This document shows, in pieces, positions 17,808 to 25,676 of a stretch of 64,000 bases of DNA. The notes beneath the pieces are model-generated. The model searched no databases. It saw nothing but the letters and a program-made list of their open reading frames with translations, and was not told where the DNA came from. Every line of letters starts with the position of its first letter. The first letter of the stretch is position 1. A program made the translations under genes and the position numbers. The DNA is from Moritella sp. 24. Its GTDB lineage: Bacteria > Pseudomonadota > Gammaproteobacteria > Enterobacterales > Moritellaceae. The stretch spans positions 3,667,505 through 3,731,504 of the forward strand of contig NZ_CP056123.1 in the NCBI RefSeq assembly GCF_018219155.1. Direction: 5' to 3'.

Positions 17808-18329
17808 ATGAAATCAATAAAAGGGTACACCCTAGTAGAGTTAGTGATTAGTATCATTGTACTGGGGGTATTAGCAGTAACAGCAATCCCAAAATTCATA
17901 GGGTTAAGTCAGGATAGTAAAAATGCTGTCATGATGGATTTAGCAGGTAAAATTAACTCTGCTGCTCAAATTGTTTATGCTAAATCAGTCATTCAGAATG
18001 AAGCCCATCTATCCCCTTTATTTACAGGTACCTTGCCGACAAATTACGGTGATGTTGATGGTATAAAAACAGTCTACGGCTATCCAAGAGCTGAAGATAT
18101 AGATCTACTGTTGAGTTCATCTGAACTGAAATTTATAGATACAATAAATAGTGGAAAAGTTGTTGCTATTTATTTTAAAAAAGACGACCAATATCAAGAC
18201 TGTTTTCTAACATACAAACAACCTACTGAAGATAATAATAAATATCGACTACTGTTTGCTAACCCTGTTGGGTACGATCTAGCGGGTAACCGAACATATA
18301 AAACAGGTACTCAACCTGACTGTCGTTAA
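17808..18329 (+). CDS. Type IV prepilin-like protein
   Basis: Class III signal: MKSIKG followed by YTLVELVISIIVLGVLAVTA; prepilin peptidase would cut after Gly6, with Glu5 of the mature protein present. Position +1 is Tyr rather than the usual Phe. The hydrophobic helix is followed by IPKFIGLSQDSKNAV, a pattern of MshA-type pilins and GspH/G pseudopilins. Two cysteines near the C-terminus (QDCFLTY and QPDCR) suggest a D-loop disulfide. AGAG ribosome site. No assembly ATPase or platform genes are nearby, so it depends on a machine encoded elsewhere. Confidence 0.85.
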   Translation: MKSIKGYTLVELVISIIVLGVLAVTAIPKFIGLSQDSKNAVMMDLAGKINSAAQIVYAKSVIQNEAHLSPLFTGTLPTNYGDVDGIKTVYGYPRAEDIDLLLSSSELKFIDTINSGKVVAIYFKKDDQYQDCFLTYKQPTEDNNKYRLLFANPVGYDLAGNRTYKTGTQPDCR

Positions 18330-18550
18330 ATCGCGAATAAATAAATTATGCATACAGTTTAACGGGAATCAACTCTTGGTAATAAATAGTAATACAGGTA
18401 TTAAATATACATACAAATAATAATATATCTTAATTACTGTTTGTGTCCCCCTTATTTATAGACAAATCGTCACCTTTTATCTTGTCGTTCCTGAAAAATA
18501 AAAATATTATGGGGTCATAAGCGAGCTAATTCGATTAAGGATAACGAAAG

Positions 18551-19099
18551 ATGAAAATGGATCGTAAGCATTCGAAAAATAAGGGCTTCACCCTAATTGA
18601 GTTAGTGATCATCATTATCATTCTCGGCACTCTAGCCGCAACAGCAATACCAAAGTTCATCAATCTAAAAAATGATGCAAAGACTGAAAATTTAGAATCT
18701 ATCCAAGGTTCAATGAAGAGTGCATTACAGTTAGTCTATTCCCGAGCTCTGATTCAAGGTCAAAATACAGGTGATGGTCGCATCGACATTAATGGAGTTG
18801 AGGTGCCTTTATATAACGCTTATCCATCGGTTGATGGTAGCGACAGTGTTGCCGAGCTTAACGAACAGGTTAAAGCTTGGCTAGATATTGATTCTGTTGA
18901 TGCAGCCACCGCAGCAGCCGACAAAAACGCTGCGCCATTCTATACAGCCAAGTCAACGGCAAAAAATTACATTTTCATTTTCTTTAGTAGTGATCGTGAC
19001 CAGATGAATTCGAGCTTTAGATGCCAAGTTCGTTACGAAAACCCTGTCACCACAGCACCAAGATTACCAGTTGTCACTATTAAAACGGATAGTTGTTAA
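18551..19099 (+). CDS. Second type IV prepilin-like protein
   Basis: Leader MKMDRKHSKNKG then FTLIELVIIIIILGTLAATA; cleavage after Gly12, with +1 Phe and Glu5. After IPKFINLKNDAKTENLESI the globular part resembles the gene before it (LQLVYSRALIQGQ against AQIVYAKSVIQNE) and also ends with a cysteine pair (SSFRCQVRYENP and TDSC). AAGGA lies eight bases before the ATG. It is a diverged tandem paralogue, 221 bases downstream of the first; probably minor pilins of an MSHA-like system. Confidence 0.87.
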   Translation: MKMDRKHSKNKGFTLIELVIIIIILGTLAATAIPKFINLKNDAKTENLESIQGSMKSALQLVYSRALIQGQNTGDGRIDINGVEVPLYNAYPSVDGSDSVAELNEQVKAWLDIDSVDAATAAADKNAAPFYTAKSTAKNYIFIFFSSDRDQMNSSFRCQVRYENPVTTAPRLPVVTIKTDSC

Positions 19100-19114
19100 T
19101 TACTGCCTAATCGA

Positions 19115-19387
19115 TTAATCAACCAATCCATTACGTTTCAAACCGCGTCTCACATTTTGACACAGTTTACCAACGCGGTTTAGTTCATCAAAGGTCGGCG
19201 CTGTGCCATGCTTAACTTGGTCTTCCCAGTAGCAAAGTTCAGAGTCGACTAATTCTAATAATTTCTTCGGACAACCTTCACACGAATCACCACAAATGCT
19301 CGATTCAGGTTCATAGAAAGGAAAAACACCGCGCACTTCTGTAATTAGATTCGTCATCGCAATAGATAGGTTAGGTTTTTGACTCAT
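19115..19387 (-). CDS. Hypothetical protein with cysteine cluster
   Basis: 90 residues, no signal peptide. The segment SSICGDSCEGCPKKLLELVD holds a CxxxCxxC cluster that could bind metal or an iron-sulfur centre, and another cysteine appears in GKLCQNVRRGLKRN; one more lies in SELCYWEDQ. The family is not recognised. It ends 16 bases from the convergent second pilin gene and is preceded by about 160 bases without a gene. The function is unknown. Confidence 0.65.
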   Translation of the reverse strand: MSQKPNLSIAMTNLITEVRGVFPFYEPESSICGDSCEGCPKKLLELVDSELCYWEDQVKHGTAPTFDELNRVGKLCQNVRRGLKRNGLVD

Positions 19388-19546
19388 GGCTTTTACTCAC
19401 ACTTTTAGCCCATAAAAAAGGCCAACTAAAAATAAACGAGGACTGCTTAAATTCAAGCAACATAACTGTTAAAACATATCCCTGTTCTATTTCAGTGCGC
19501 GGTTATTATAACGCCTCTCAGATTAACGGGTAAAGTAACAAATTCC

Positions 19547-20971
19547 TTACCCAGCCAAAAGATCTTGCGCTATATCAGCTAATACCTTAATACTGCCCTT
19601 CATATCTATTTTAGGATCACAAGCACAGTTAATTCGAATACAGTGATCAAACTTATTTGTCGCACTGCTAAGCTGACCCGGAATGACCCCGATTCCCATT
19701 TCAATCGCTTTAAGGTGTAATTGATGCCCATCAATCCCTGTAGGTAACACCACCCATAAAATACAACCACCTTGCGGGCTTGATACTTGTGTACCGTCGG
19801 GAAAGTATTGGCGAATAAAGGATTGTATCTGATATACCTGTTTGGCGATCTTAGCCGTCAATTGACGCACATGACGCTCATATTTACCGCTGTTATAAAA
19901 TTGAGCAACAACAATTTGTGAAAATTGCGGAGCACTAATATTGGTAAACGTCTTAAAATAAGAAACTTCCTTATAATAAGCACCAGGCGCAATCCACCCC
20001 ACCCGTAGTCCTGACGCGATAGTTTTAGACACTGACGAGCAATACAGTACCATGCCTTTTTTATCGAATGCCTTGCAGGGTTTTAAGCGCGAACCATCAA
20101 ACGATAGATCACCCAACAAGTCATCTTCAATTAACGGAATATCATTAGCCGACAATAATTCCACCAGCTTTTTACGGTTGCTTTCTGGCATACACGACCC
20201 TAGCGGATTACTGTAACTTGGCACCACTAATACCGCAGATATTTTCCACTGTTCTAAGGCTAGTTCAAGTGCTTCTAGGCTCATTCCCGTCACTGGATGA
20301 CAAGGGATCTCGAGTGCTTTATACCCCAATGATTCAATTAATTGCAGTGAACCAACAAAACCCGGTGATTCCAAGGCAATCGTCGCCCCCGGTTTAGCAA
20401 TAGCGCGCAAGCATACCGATAACGCTTCTAAGCAACCGTTAGTCACAATGACATCATCAGCTGATACCTGACAGCCAGATTCATTCATACGTTTCGACAA
20501 AACATCTCGTAATAATGCATTACCAGCAGAAAACTGCACTTCCACAATATCAGGCATATGGTGCTTAATGACTTGATTCGATATCTTTTGCAATGCAGGC
20601 GTCGGCATAAAATCACTCGACGGATACGAGGTCCCCATATTAATCACATCAGGTGCACCACACTGATGAAATATCTGACTGGCTAATTCATGGATTTTCA
20701 CCGACTTAGGTTTCATCGTAATACTAGGAAACTCAATCACAACTTCAGTGCGACGATTAAAGCACACGTAATAGCCCGACTTTGGCCTTGCCTCAATAAG
20801 CCCTATTATCTCAAGTTCTTCAAGCGCTCTCTGAATCGTGGCAATACTCATCTTTCGCTTTACCGACAAGGCTCTAAGCGACGGTAATTTATCCCCCGGT
20901 ACATATACGCCCTGATTAATAAGATCACGTAAGTCATCGGCTACTTGTTGATATAACAATACTTTAGTCAT
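19547..20971 (-). CDS. MocR-type transcription regulator (GntR helix-turn-helix fused to aminotransferase fold)
   Basis: N-terminal GntR winged helix (residues about 1-75: YQQVADDLRDLINQGVYVPG, LPSLRALSVKRKMSIATIQRALEEL) fused to a class I aminotransferase-like domain. The PLP lysine is in CSSVSKTIASGLRVGW; VVPSYSNPLGSCMP and ESPGFVGSLQ are also typical. 474 residues, full length. MocR proteins generally sense a vitamer or amino-acid compound through PLP. It is divergent from phhA, and three ACCAGTACAGT-type boxes lie between, so it probably controls itself and phhAB. Effector unknown. Confidence 0.9.
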   Translation of the reverse strand: MTKVLLYQQVADDLRDLINQGVYVPGDKLPSLRALSVKRKMSIATIQRALEELEIIGLIEARPKSGYYVCFNRRTEVVIEFPSITMKPKSVKIHELASQIFHQCGAPDVINMGTSYPSSDFMPTPALQKISNQVIKHHMPDIVEVQFSAGNALLRDVLSKRMNESGCQVSADDVIVTNGCLEALSVCLRAIAKPGATIALESPGFVGSLQLIESLGYKALEIPCHPVTGMSLEALELALEQWKISAVLVVPSYSNPLGSCMPESNRKKLVELLSANDIPLIEDDLLGDLSFDGSRLKPCKAFDKKGMVLYCSSVSKTIASGLRVGWIAPGAYYKEVSYFKTFTNISAPQFSQIVVAQFYNSGKYERHVRQLTAKIAKQVYQIQSFIRQYFPDGTQVSSPQGGCILWVVLPTGIDGHQLHLKAIEMGIGVIPGQLSSATNKFDHCIRINCACDPKIDMKGSIKVLADIAQDLLAG

Positions 20972-21017
20972 TTATTTTTGCTGCTTTATATTATGTGATT
21001 TTCAATGGTGAATCATA

Positions 21018-21080
21018 AACCAGTACAGTTCACGTAATTATTCACCAGTACAGTAACAGATTAACATAACTGTACTGGTT
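21018..21080. promoter_or_regulatory. Three operator-like boxes between mocR and phhA
   Basis: AACCAGTACAGTT at 21018-21030, ACCAGTACAGTAA at 21044-21056 and the inverted AACTGTACTGGTT at 21068-21080. Start-to-start distances are 26 and 24 bases, near whole turns of DNA, with two direct copies and one inverted. This is a typical arrangement for MocR regulators, which bind direct plus inverted sites. The last box ends 87 bases before phhA. Confidence 0.75.
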
Positions 21081-21167
21081 TATTTATCATTTCTCTGAAT
21101 CTGTAATGCTCATTGAATTAAGGTTAATCTAAATATCAATCGAATAACACAGCGGCAGGCACTCGTA

Positions 21168-21986
21168 ATGGACTCATCTTTAGCAATTGACCCGACACCA
21201 AAATATGTTTCACACCAACCAGATCAGCATGGGTACATCAATTATAGTGATGAGGAAAATAGTACTTGGGCAACACTCTACAATCGTCAAACTCGTATTA
21301 TTAAAGACCGTGCTTGTGATGAATTTATCGAGGGAATTGAGCTGCTTAAAATGAGCGCAGATCGTATTCCACAATTACCGGATATCAACCGTAAACTAAA
21401 AAAGTTAACAGGCTGGCAAGTCGAGAACGTGCCAGCGCTGATCGGTTTTGAACGCTTTTTTGAATTGTTAGCAACGAAACGTTTTCCAGCGGCTACGTTC
21501 ATTCGTACCAAGGCAGATATAGACTACATTCAAGAACCGGATATTTTCCATGAATTATTTGGTCACTGTCCGTTGCTCACCAATCAAGCTTACGCTGACT
21601 TCTCTCAGCATTACGGTGAATTAGGGTTAAAGGCCGACAAAGCTGATCGTCCTATGCTCGCACGCTTGTACTGGTTTACTATTGAATTTGGATTAATGCA
21701 AAGTGAACAAGGCTTAAAAATATTTGGCGGTGGTATTCTGTCATCAAAAGAAGAAACCTGTTACAGCTTAGAAAGTGATATTCCTAATCGGCAACCACTG
21801 CAAGTAATCGAAGCATTTCGTACTCACTACCGTATTGACGAATTGCAAAAGAACTACTTTGTGATTAATCAACTGTCCGATTTACAGCAGTTAATTAAGC
21901 TCGATTTAATTACCTTAATAAAAGAAGCCAGAATATTAGGTATGAAGCCCTCGGCTTATGCTCCAAAAGAAGATGCAGCTTGCTAA
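21168..21986 (+). CDS. phhA: Phenylalanine-4-hydroxylase
   Basis: Iron- and tetrahydropterin-dependent conversion of phenylalanine to tyrosine. The iron ligands are visible: two His in DIFHELFGHCPLL and the Glu in LYWFTIEFGL. 272 residues, bacterial monomeric size. Other conserved parts are LYNRQTRIIKDRACDEFIEG and GGGILSSKEETCYSL. phhB follows on the same strand after 62 bases. Likely controlled by the divergent MocR gene through the shared boxes. Confidence 0.96.
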   Translation: MDSSLAIDPTPKYVSHQPDQHGYINYSDEENSTWATLYNRQTRIIKDRACDEFIEGIELLKMSADRIPQLPDINRKLKKLTGWQVENVPALIGFERFFELLATKRFPAATFIRTKADIDYIQEPDIFHELFGHCPLLTNQAYADFSQHYGELGLKADKADRPMLARLYWFTIEFGLMQSEQGLKIFGGGILSSKEETCYSLESDIPNRQPLQVIEAFRTHYRIDELQKNYFVINQLSDLQQLIKLDLITLIKEARILGMKPSAYAPKEDAAC

Positions 21987-22048
21987 GCACTGCTTATCTT
22001 TATTTACCCTTTGTTTAAAAATAACAGCCCCTAAAAAGAGTAACAATT

Positions 22049-22390
22049 ATGACCGAATTAAATTTACAAAGTTGCCAAGCATGCCGTGCAGATGCACCAC
22101 AAGTCAGTAATGAAGAGTTAGCAGTATTAATTAACCAAATCCCAAATTGGGCCGTCGAAGTTCGTAACAACATCATGCAACTGGAACGTGAATTTAAATT
22201 TAAAAACTTTAAACAAGCAATCGCATTTACGAATCGTGTCGCTGATATGGCTGAAGCAGAAGGTCACCACCCTGCACTTTTAACAGAATGGGGAAAAGTG
22301 ACTATTACTTGGTGGTCACACAGTATTAAAGGGCTGCATAAAAATGATTTTGTCTGTGCAGCTAAAACCGATACGCTTTTAGCTGAATAG
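22049..22390 (+). CDS. phhB: Pterin-4a-carbinolamine dehydratase
   Basis: Dehydrates the pterin carbinolamine left by PhhA, regenerating cofactor. The DCoH signature [23 protein letters not shown] is complete, with the catalytic paired His and the later His. 113 residues. AAAGAG precedes the ATG. Second gene of phhAB, closed by a strong terminator. Confidence 0.95.
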   Translation: MTELNLQSCQACRADAPQVSNEELAVLINQIPNWAVEVRNNIMQLEREFKFKNFKQAIAFTNRVADMAEAEGHHPALLTEWGKVTITWWSHSIKGLHKNDFVCAAKTDTLLAE

Positions 22391-22423
22391 CGGCTAACTA
22401 AAAAATGAATAATGCCATAACAA

Positions 22424-22467
22424 AAAAGGCGCTAATCAGAACAATTCATTCGTGATTAGCGCCTTTT
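22424..22467. terminator. Terminator between phhB and perM
   Basis: AAAAGGCGCTAATCA pairs perfectly with TGATTAGCGCCTTTT around a 14-base loop; A and T runs on both sides make it usable from both directions. Confidence 0.9.
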
Positions 22468-22490
22468 ATACTACGTACTTATTAAGCTTA

Positions 22491-23552
22491 TTATGCGATT
22501 GTAGCTGAACGTTTTGGCCATGCATTAAACACAGCTTTAACTAACGTCGCTAATGGGATGGCAAAAAATACCCCCCAGAATCCCCACAAACCACCAAATA
22601 ATAATACCGACATAATAATAGCAACGGGATGCAAGTTTACCGCTTCAGAGAACAGTAATGGCACTAATAAGTTACCATCAAGCGCTTGCACGATACCGTA
22701 TGCGATCATCATATACGTAAACTCAGGAGTAAGCCCCCATTGGAACAAGCCAACTAGCATCACAGGAACAGTAACAGCCGCAGCACCAATATAAGGAATT
22801 AATACCGAGAAACCAACGGCAACCGCAAGCAGTACTGCATATTGTAAATCAGTAAAGAAAAATACCAACCAAGTAAAGAAACCAACAATGATTATTTCGA
22901 ATACTTTACCGCGAATATAGTTCGCAATTTGACCGTTCATTTCGGTCCAAACTTCAATCGCTAAACGACGATTTTGCGGTAATACGCTCACTAAATCTTT
23001 CACCAAACGGCTTTTATCTTTAAGCATAAAGAACACTAATAACGGCACTAAAATTGAGTAAATTAGAATAGCCGCAAGATCAAACAAAGACGCAAAGGAA
23101 GCACTTACTATCATCTCACCAGACTTAACAGCGTGGTCTTGTACCGTTAACAATGCCGTTTTGATCAGCTCTTCATTAAAAATATCAGGATTTTCTTGTG
23201 GCAGCATCAATAAGAACTCTTGGCCTTGCTTAAGCATTAGCGGCAAGGCTTTAACTAAGTTCACACCTTGATGCCATACCGTTGGCACTAGACCGAGAGT
23301 GAGCATCACCATCATAGTGACAAAGAGCATCAAAATAATCACCGTCGCCCAGGTTCGAGATATACCCAAACGCATTAATTGTATTAATGGCCAATCAAGT
23401 AAATACGCTAATACGACTGCAACTAAGAACGGCGTAATTAAGTCACCAATAAAATAAATAACCGAAAAGCCAAATATTAATAAAAAGAATAAAGTGACTG
23501 CATGTGGGTCAGAAAAACGATCCTGATACCAACGAGATACGACAGAGAGCAT
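22491..23552 (-). CDS. AI-2E/PerM family membrane transporter
   Basis: 353-residue polytopic protein, about eight membrane helices, for example VTLFFLLIFGFSVIYFIGDLI at the start and a C-terminal pair ending LFGGLWGFWGVFFAIPLATL, the most conserved part of the family. GSIxVPxxG-type segment appears as VLIPYIGAAAVTVPVMLVG. PerM-like members have no firmly known substrate; AI-2 export is shown for only some. It follows the TusA-like gene by 14 bases and is probably co-transcribed with it. Confidence 0.88.
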   Translation of the reverse strand: MLSVVSRWYQDRFSDPHAVTLFFLLIFGFSVIYFIGDLITPFLVAVVLAYLLDWPLIQLMRLGISRTWATVIILMLFVTMMVMLTLGLVPTVWHQGVNLVKALPLMLKQGQEFLLMLPQENPDIFNEELIKTALLTVQDHAVKSGEMIVSASFASLFDLAAILIYSILVPLLVFFMLKDKSRLVKDLVSVLPQNRRLAIEVWTEMNGQIANYIRGKVFEIIIVGFFTWLVFFFTDLQYAVLLAVAVGFSVLIPYIGAAAVTVPVMLVGLFQWGLTPEFTYMMIAYGIVQALDGNLLVPLLFSEAVNLHPVAIIMSVLLFGGLWGFWGVFFAIPLATLVKAVFNAWPKRSATIA

Positions 23553-23566
23553 AAGTTGTTATTGCC

Positions 23567-23824
23567 TTAATTTTGAGTATTTAGCTGTGTGAGGGATAAG
23601 TGTGGGGTTAGTTTAACAACCTTAATGCGTAGCACTAATGGACTGTTTTCTAACTCTACGACTGCTTGACCAAGACTGATTAAAAATTTAGGTATATCTT
23701 GACGAGAACCAGGGTCGGTCAGTAATACGATTATTTCTGTACCAAGCTCAGCTTGCTTTAACCATAGCTTTACTTTGATGAGCGGTAAAGGACAAGTATC
23801 GCACCTTAAGTCCAATTGCTGCAT
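23567..23824 (-). CDS. TusA/YedF-family sulfur-carrier-like protein
   Basis: 85 residues with the family motif LDLRCDTCPLPLIKVK, whose second cysteine (CPxP) is the persulfide-bearing residue in TusA. The remainder (TEIIVLLTDPGSRQDIPKFL) follows the usual two-layer fold. It lacks details that would identify it as TusA proper and is encoded directly before a PerM-type transporter, a pairing I have seen in related marine bacteria. The role is undefined. Confidence 0.87.
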   Translation of the reverse strand: MQQLDLRCDTCPLPLIKVKLWLKQAELGTEIIVLLTDPGSRQDIPKFLISLGQAVVELENSPLVLRIKVVKLTPHLSLTQLNTQN

Positions 23825-23973
23825 TGTATTTACCCGCCTTGTTAAGTTCGAAGGCCAAGATAAGATGCCCAGCTAGAAAATGTCAGCCATTATCAACTGT
23901 TTTCAATCGATACACAACTAGCTTACGATTTGAATATGAACTAGGTAGGTACTATAAATAGAGAAGTAAAAAC

Positions 23974-24007
23974 AAAAAAGCGGCCAACCCGAAGATTAAC
24001 CGCTTTT
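23974..24007 (-). terminator. Terminator after the porin gene
   Basis: AAAAGCGGTTAA on the minus strand pairs with its partner before CCGCTTTTTTG, giving a stem with two mismatches and a T run on the minus strand. Confidence 0.75.
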
Positions 24008-24060
24008 ATTCATGTCGCTAAACACTGACTAATGTAGCCAAACTACGCTTAACGTCGTGA

Positions 24061-25041
24061 TTAGAAGCTATAACGCGCGGCTAGGTGGAAGTCATTGTCT
24101 TTATCTTCAACACCATTGATGCGGTATTCGGCAATAGTACGTAAGCTCTTATTAAAGTCATAACGAACACCAAATACTAAGTCATCAACAGAATCGGTAG
24201 TCGTAGATGTTGTTGTATCTTCAAGCTCTTGCTTATTATATAGCACTTGCGCACGAAGCTGCTTTGTAATTTTGTATTCAACCATTAATTCATAAGCAGT
24301 GTGGTCAGCTGTAGTTTTGGCGTCATCGCCATTAAAATCATATTCTTCAAACTCAGAACCTTGAGAATATGTAGCAGCTACCGTCATTGGACCCGTTTTG
24401 TAACTCGCACCCACTAAGAAAAGTGATGCATCATAGTCATCAGTCGGTGACTTTGCACTGAAACCTGCTGCCAGTGTTAAACCAAAATCAAGCTTATATG
24501 TCGCTGCTAAGCTATATTCTTCATCGCTTTTAGTATCATCTTGGTTATCATCAAGACGGTATGACGCATCTAACTGTAAACCAGCAAATTTATTACTGTA
24601 CTTTAATGTGCTGTTATCACGGCTTGTATTACCCAAGTTGCCGCCATAAGCATTCGTATAAGCAACATCAGTCAAGTCAGATGCGATTGTAAGCGCATTG
24701 TATTGACGACCAAAACTGAATGCACCAACATTACTATCCAAACCAACGTAAGCTAAACGAGTCTTAGTTGTAGGTTCTTTTTCACTATCTTTAAGATCGT
24801 ACTGTAATTCATAACGACCAAATGCCGATAATGAGTCAGAAATATCTGATTTTAATTTAGCCCCGATACGGATATAAGAGTCATTACCATACTCATCGCT
24901 ATCTTCACTGCCAAAGCCATGACCAGCATAAGCACGACCATATATATCAACCGATTGACCATCGTCTTTATAAACTTCAACCGCGCCAACAGTTGATGCG
25001 AATAAACTTGGTAGTACAAGTGCAAGTAGTGATTTTTTCAT
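24061..25041 (-). CDS. General porin (gammaproteobacterial OmpC/OmpU type)
   Basis: Trimeric beta-barrel for passive diffusion across the outer membrane. Signal peptide MKKSLLALVLPSLFASTVGA, mature start VEVYKDDGQSVDIYGRAYAG, repeated amphipathic strands (LSAFGRYELQYDL, LAYVGLDSNVGAFSFGRQYN) and the C-terminal aromatic end HLAARYSF needed for BAM recognition. Acidic loops rich in Asp and Glu suit a marine organism. An earlier in-frame ATG lacks spacing to its GGA; the chosen one is preceded by GGAATTCAAA. Probably highly expressed. Confidence 0.93.
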   Translation of the reverse strand: MKKSLLALVLPSLFASTVGAVEVYKDDGQSVDIYGRAYAGHGFGSEDSDEYGNDSYIRIGAKLKSDISDSLSAFGRYELQYDLKDSEKEPTTKTRLAYVGLDSNVGAFSFGRQYNALTIASDLTDVAYTNAYGGNLGNTSRDNSTLKYSNKFAGLQLDASYRLDDNQDDTKSDEEYSLAATYKLDFGLTLAAGFSAKSPTDDYDASLFLVGASYKTGPMTVAATYSQGSEFEEYDFNGDDAKTTADHTAYELMVEYKITKQLRAQVLYNKQELEDTTTSTTTDSVDDLVFGVRYDFNKSLRTIAEYRINGVEDKDNDFHLAARYSF

Positions 25042-25229
25042 TTTGAATTCCATTCCATTAACAAATATAAAAGATGTTGTTGAGTAGTTGCTTTAAATTG
25101 GAATCAATTCTAGGGATCAAATATGACAAAGATGTGTGATAAATATGAACAAAAAATGTAAGATAAATGACAACTTTATTACGCATTACAACAAACTAAG
25201 TCTATAAATTGACTAAAGGTAACCGCACA

Positions 25230-25616
25230 ATGCAAAACACAAAATTGAAATATTTTCTTATAATCAGCTCTATTTTAATGTTTATTAATATTTTAGTCGG
25301 GACACTGGGAGCACACCTGTGGCATTCGCAACTGGTACTGAATAACGGTGTTGCAAACTTTGCGACAGCAAGGGACTACTTATTTATCCATACTTTAACC
25401 ATACTCTTCTTGGCTTTGTTAGATAATAAATTTCCCGCTGGACGTTTTAACTGGATAGCTGGATTACAGTTGGCGAGTATTATCACCTTCAGTGGTAGTT
25501 TGATGTTATATGCATTAACGGGTGAGAAATGGTTAAGTAGTATCACACCTTTTGGTGGCAGCGGTCTGATGTTATCTTGGTTATTACTGGTATGGCACGC
25601 ATTTAAAATCAAGTAA
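25230..25616 (+). CDS. DUF423 family small membrane protein
   Basis: 128 residues with four predicted membrane helices. The family signature is visible as LVGTLGAHLWHSQL near the first helix, then the helix pair ending SGSLMLYALTGEKWLSSITPFGGSGLMLSWLLL, typical of YgdD-like proteins. I use the ATG after AAAGGTAACCGCACA; the frame opens seven codons earlier at a TTG. Role unknown. Convergent with the RND operon. Confidence 0.85.
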   Translation: MQNTKLKYFLIISSILMFINILVGTLGAHLWHSQLVLNNGVANFATARDYLFIHTLTILFLALLDNKFPAGRFNWIAGLQLASIITFSGSLMLYALTGEKWLSSITPFGGSGLMLSWLLLVWHAFKIK

Positions 25617-25625
25617 TTGAAGTCA

Positions 25626-25670
25626 AAAAAGGTGCTCTTAACTAGATATAGTCAATGAGCACCTGTTTTT
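25626..25670. terminator. Bidirectional terminator
   Basis: AGGTGCTC and GAGCACCT pair around a 20-base loop with A and T runs outside. It serves the DUF423 gene and the RND operon. Confidence 0.85.
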
Positions 25671-25676
25671 ATTATA

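Noticed and set aside
25101-25160. CRP-like TGTGATAAATATGAAC before the porin
   Set aside because: Only one half matches.
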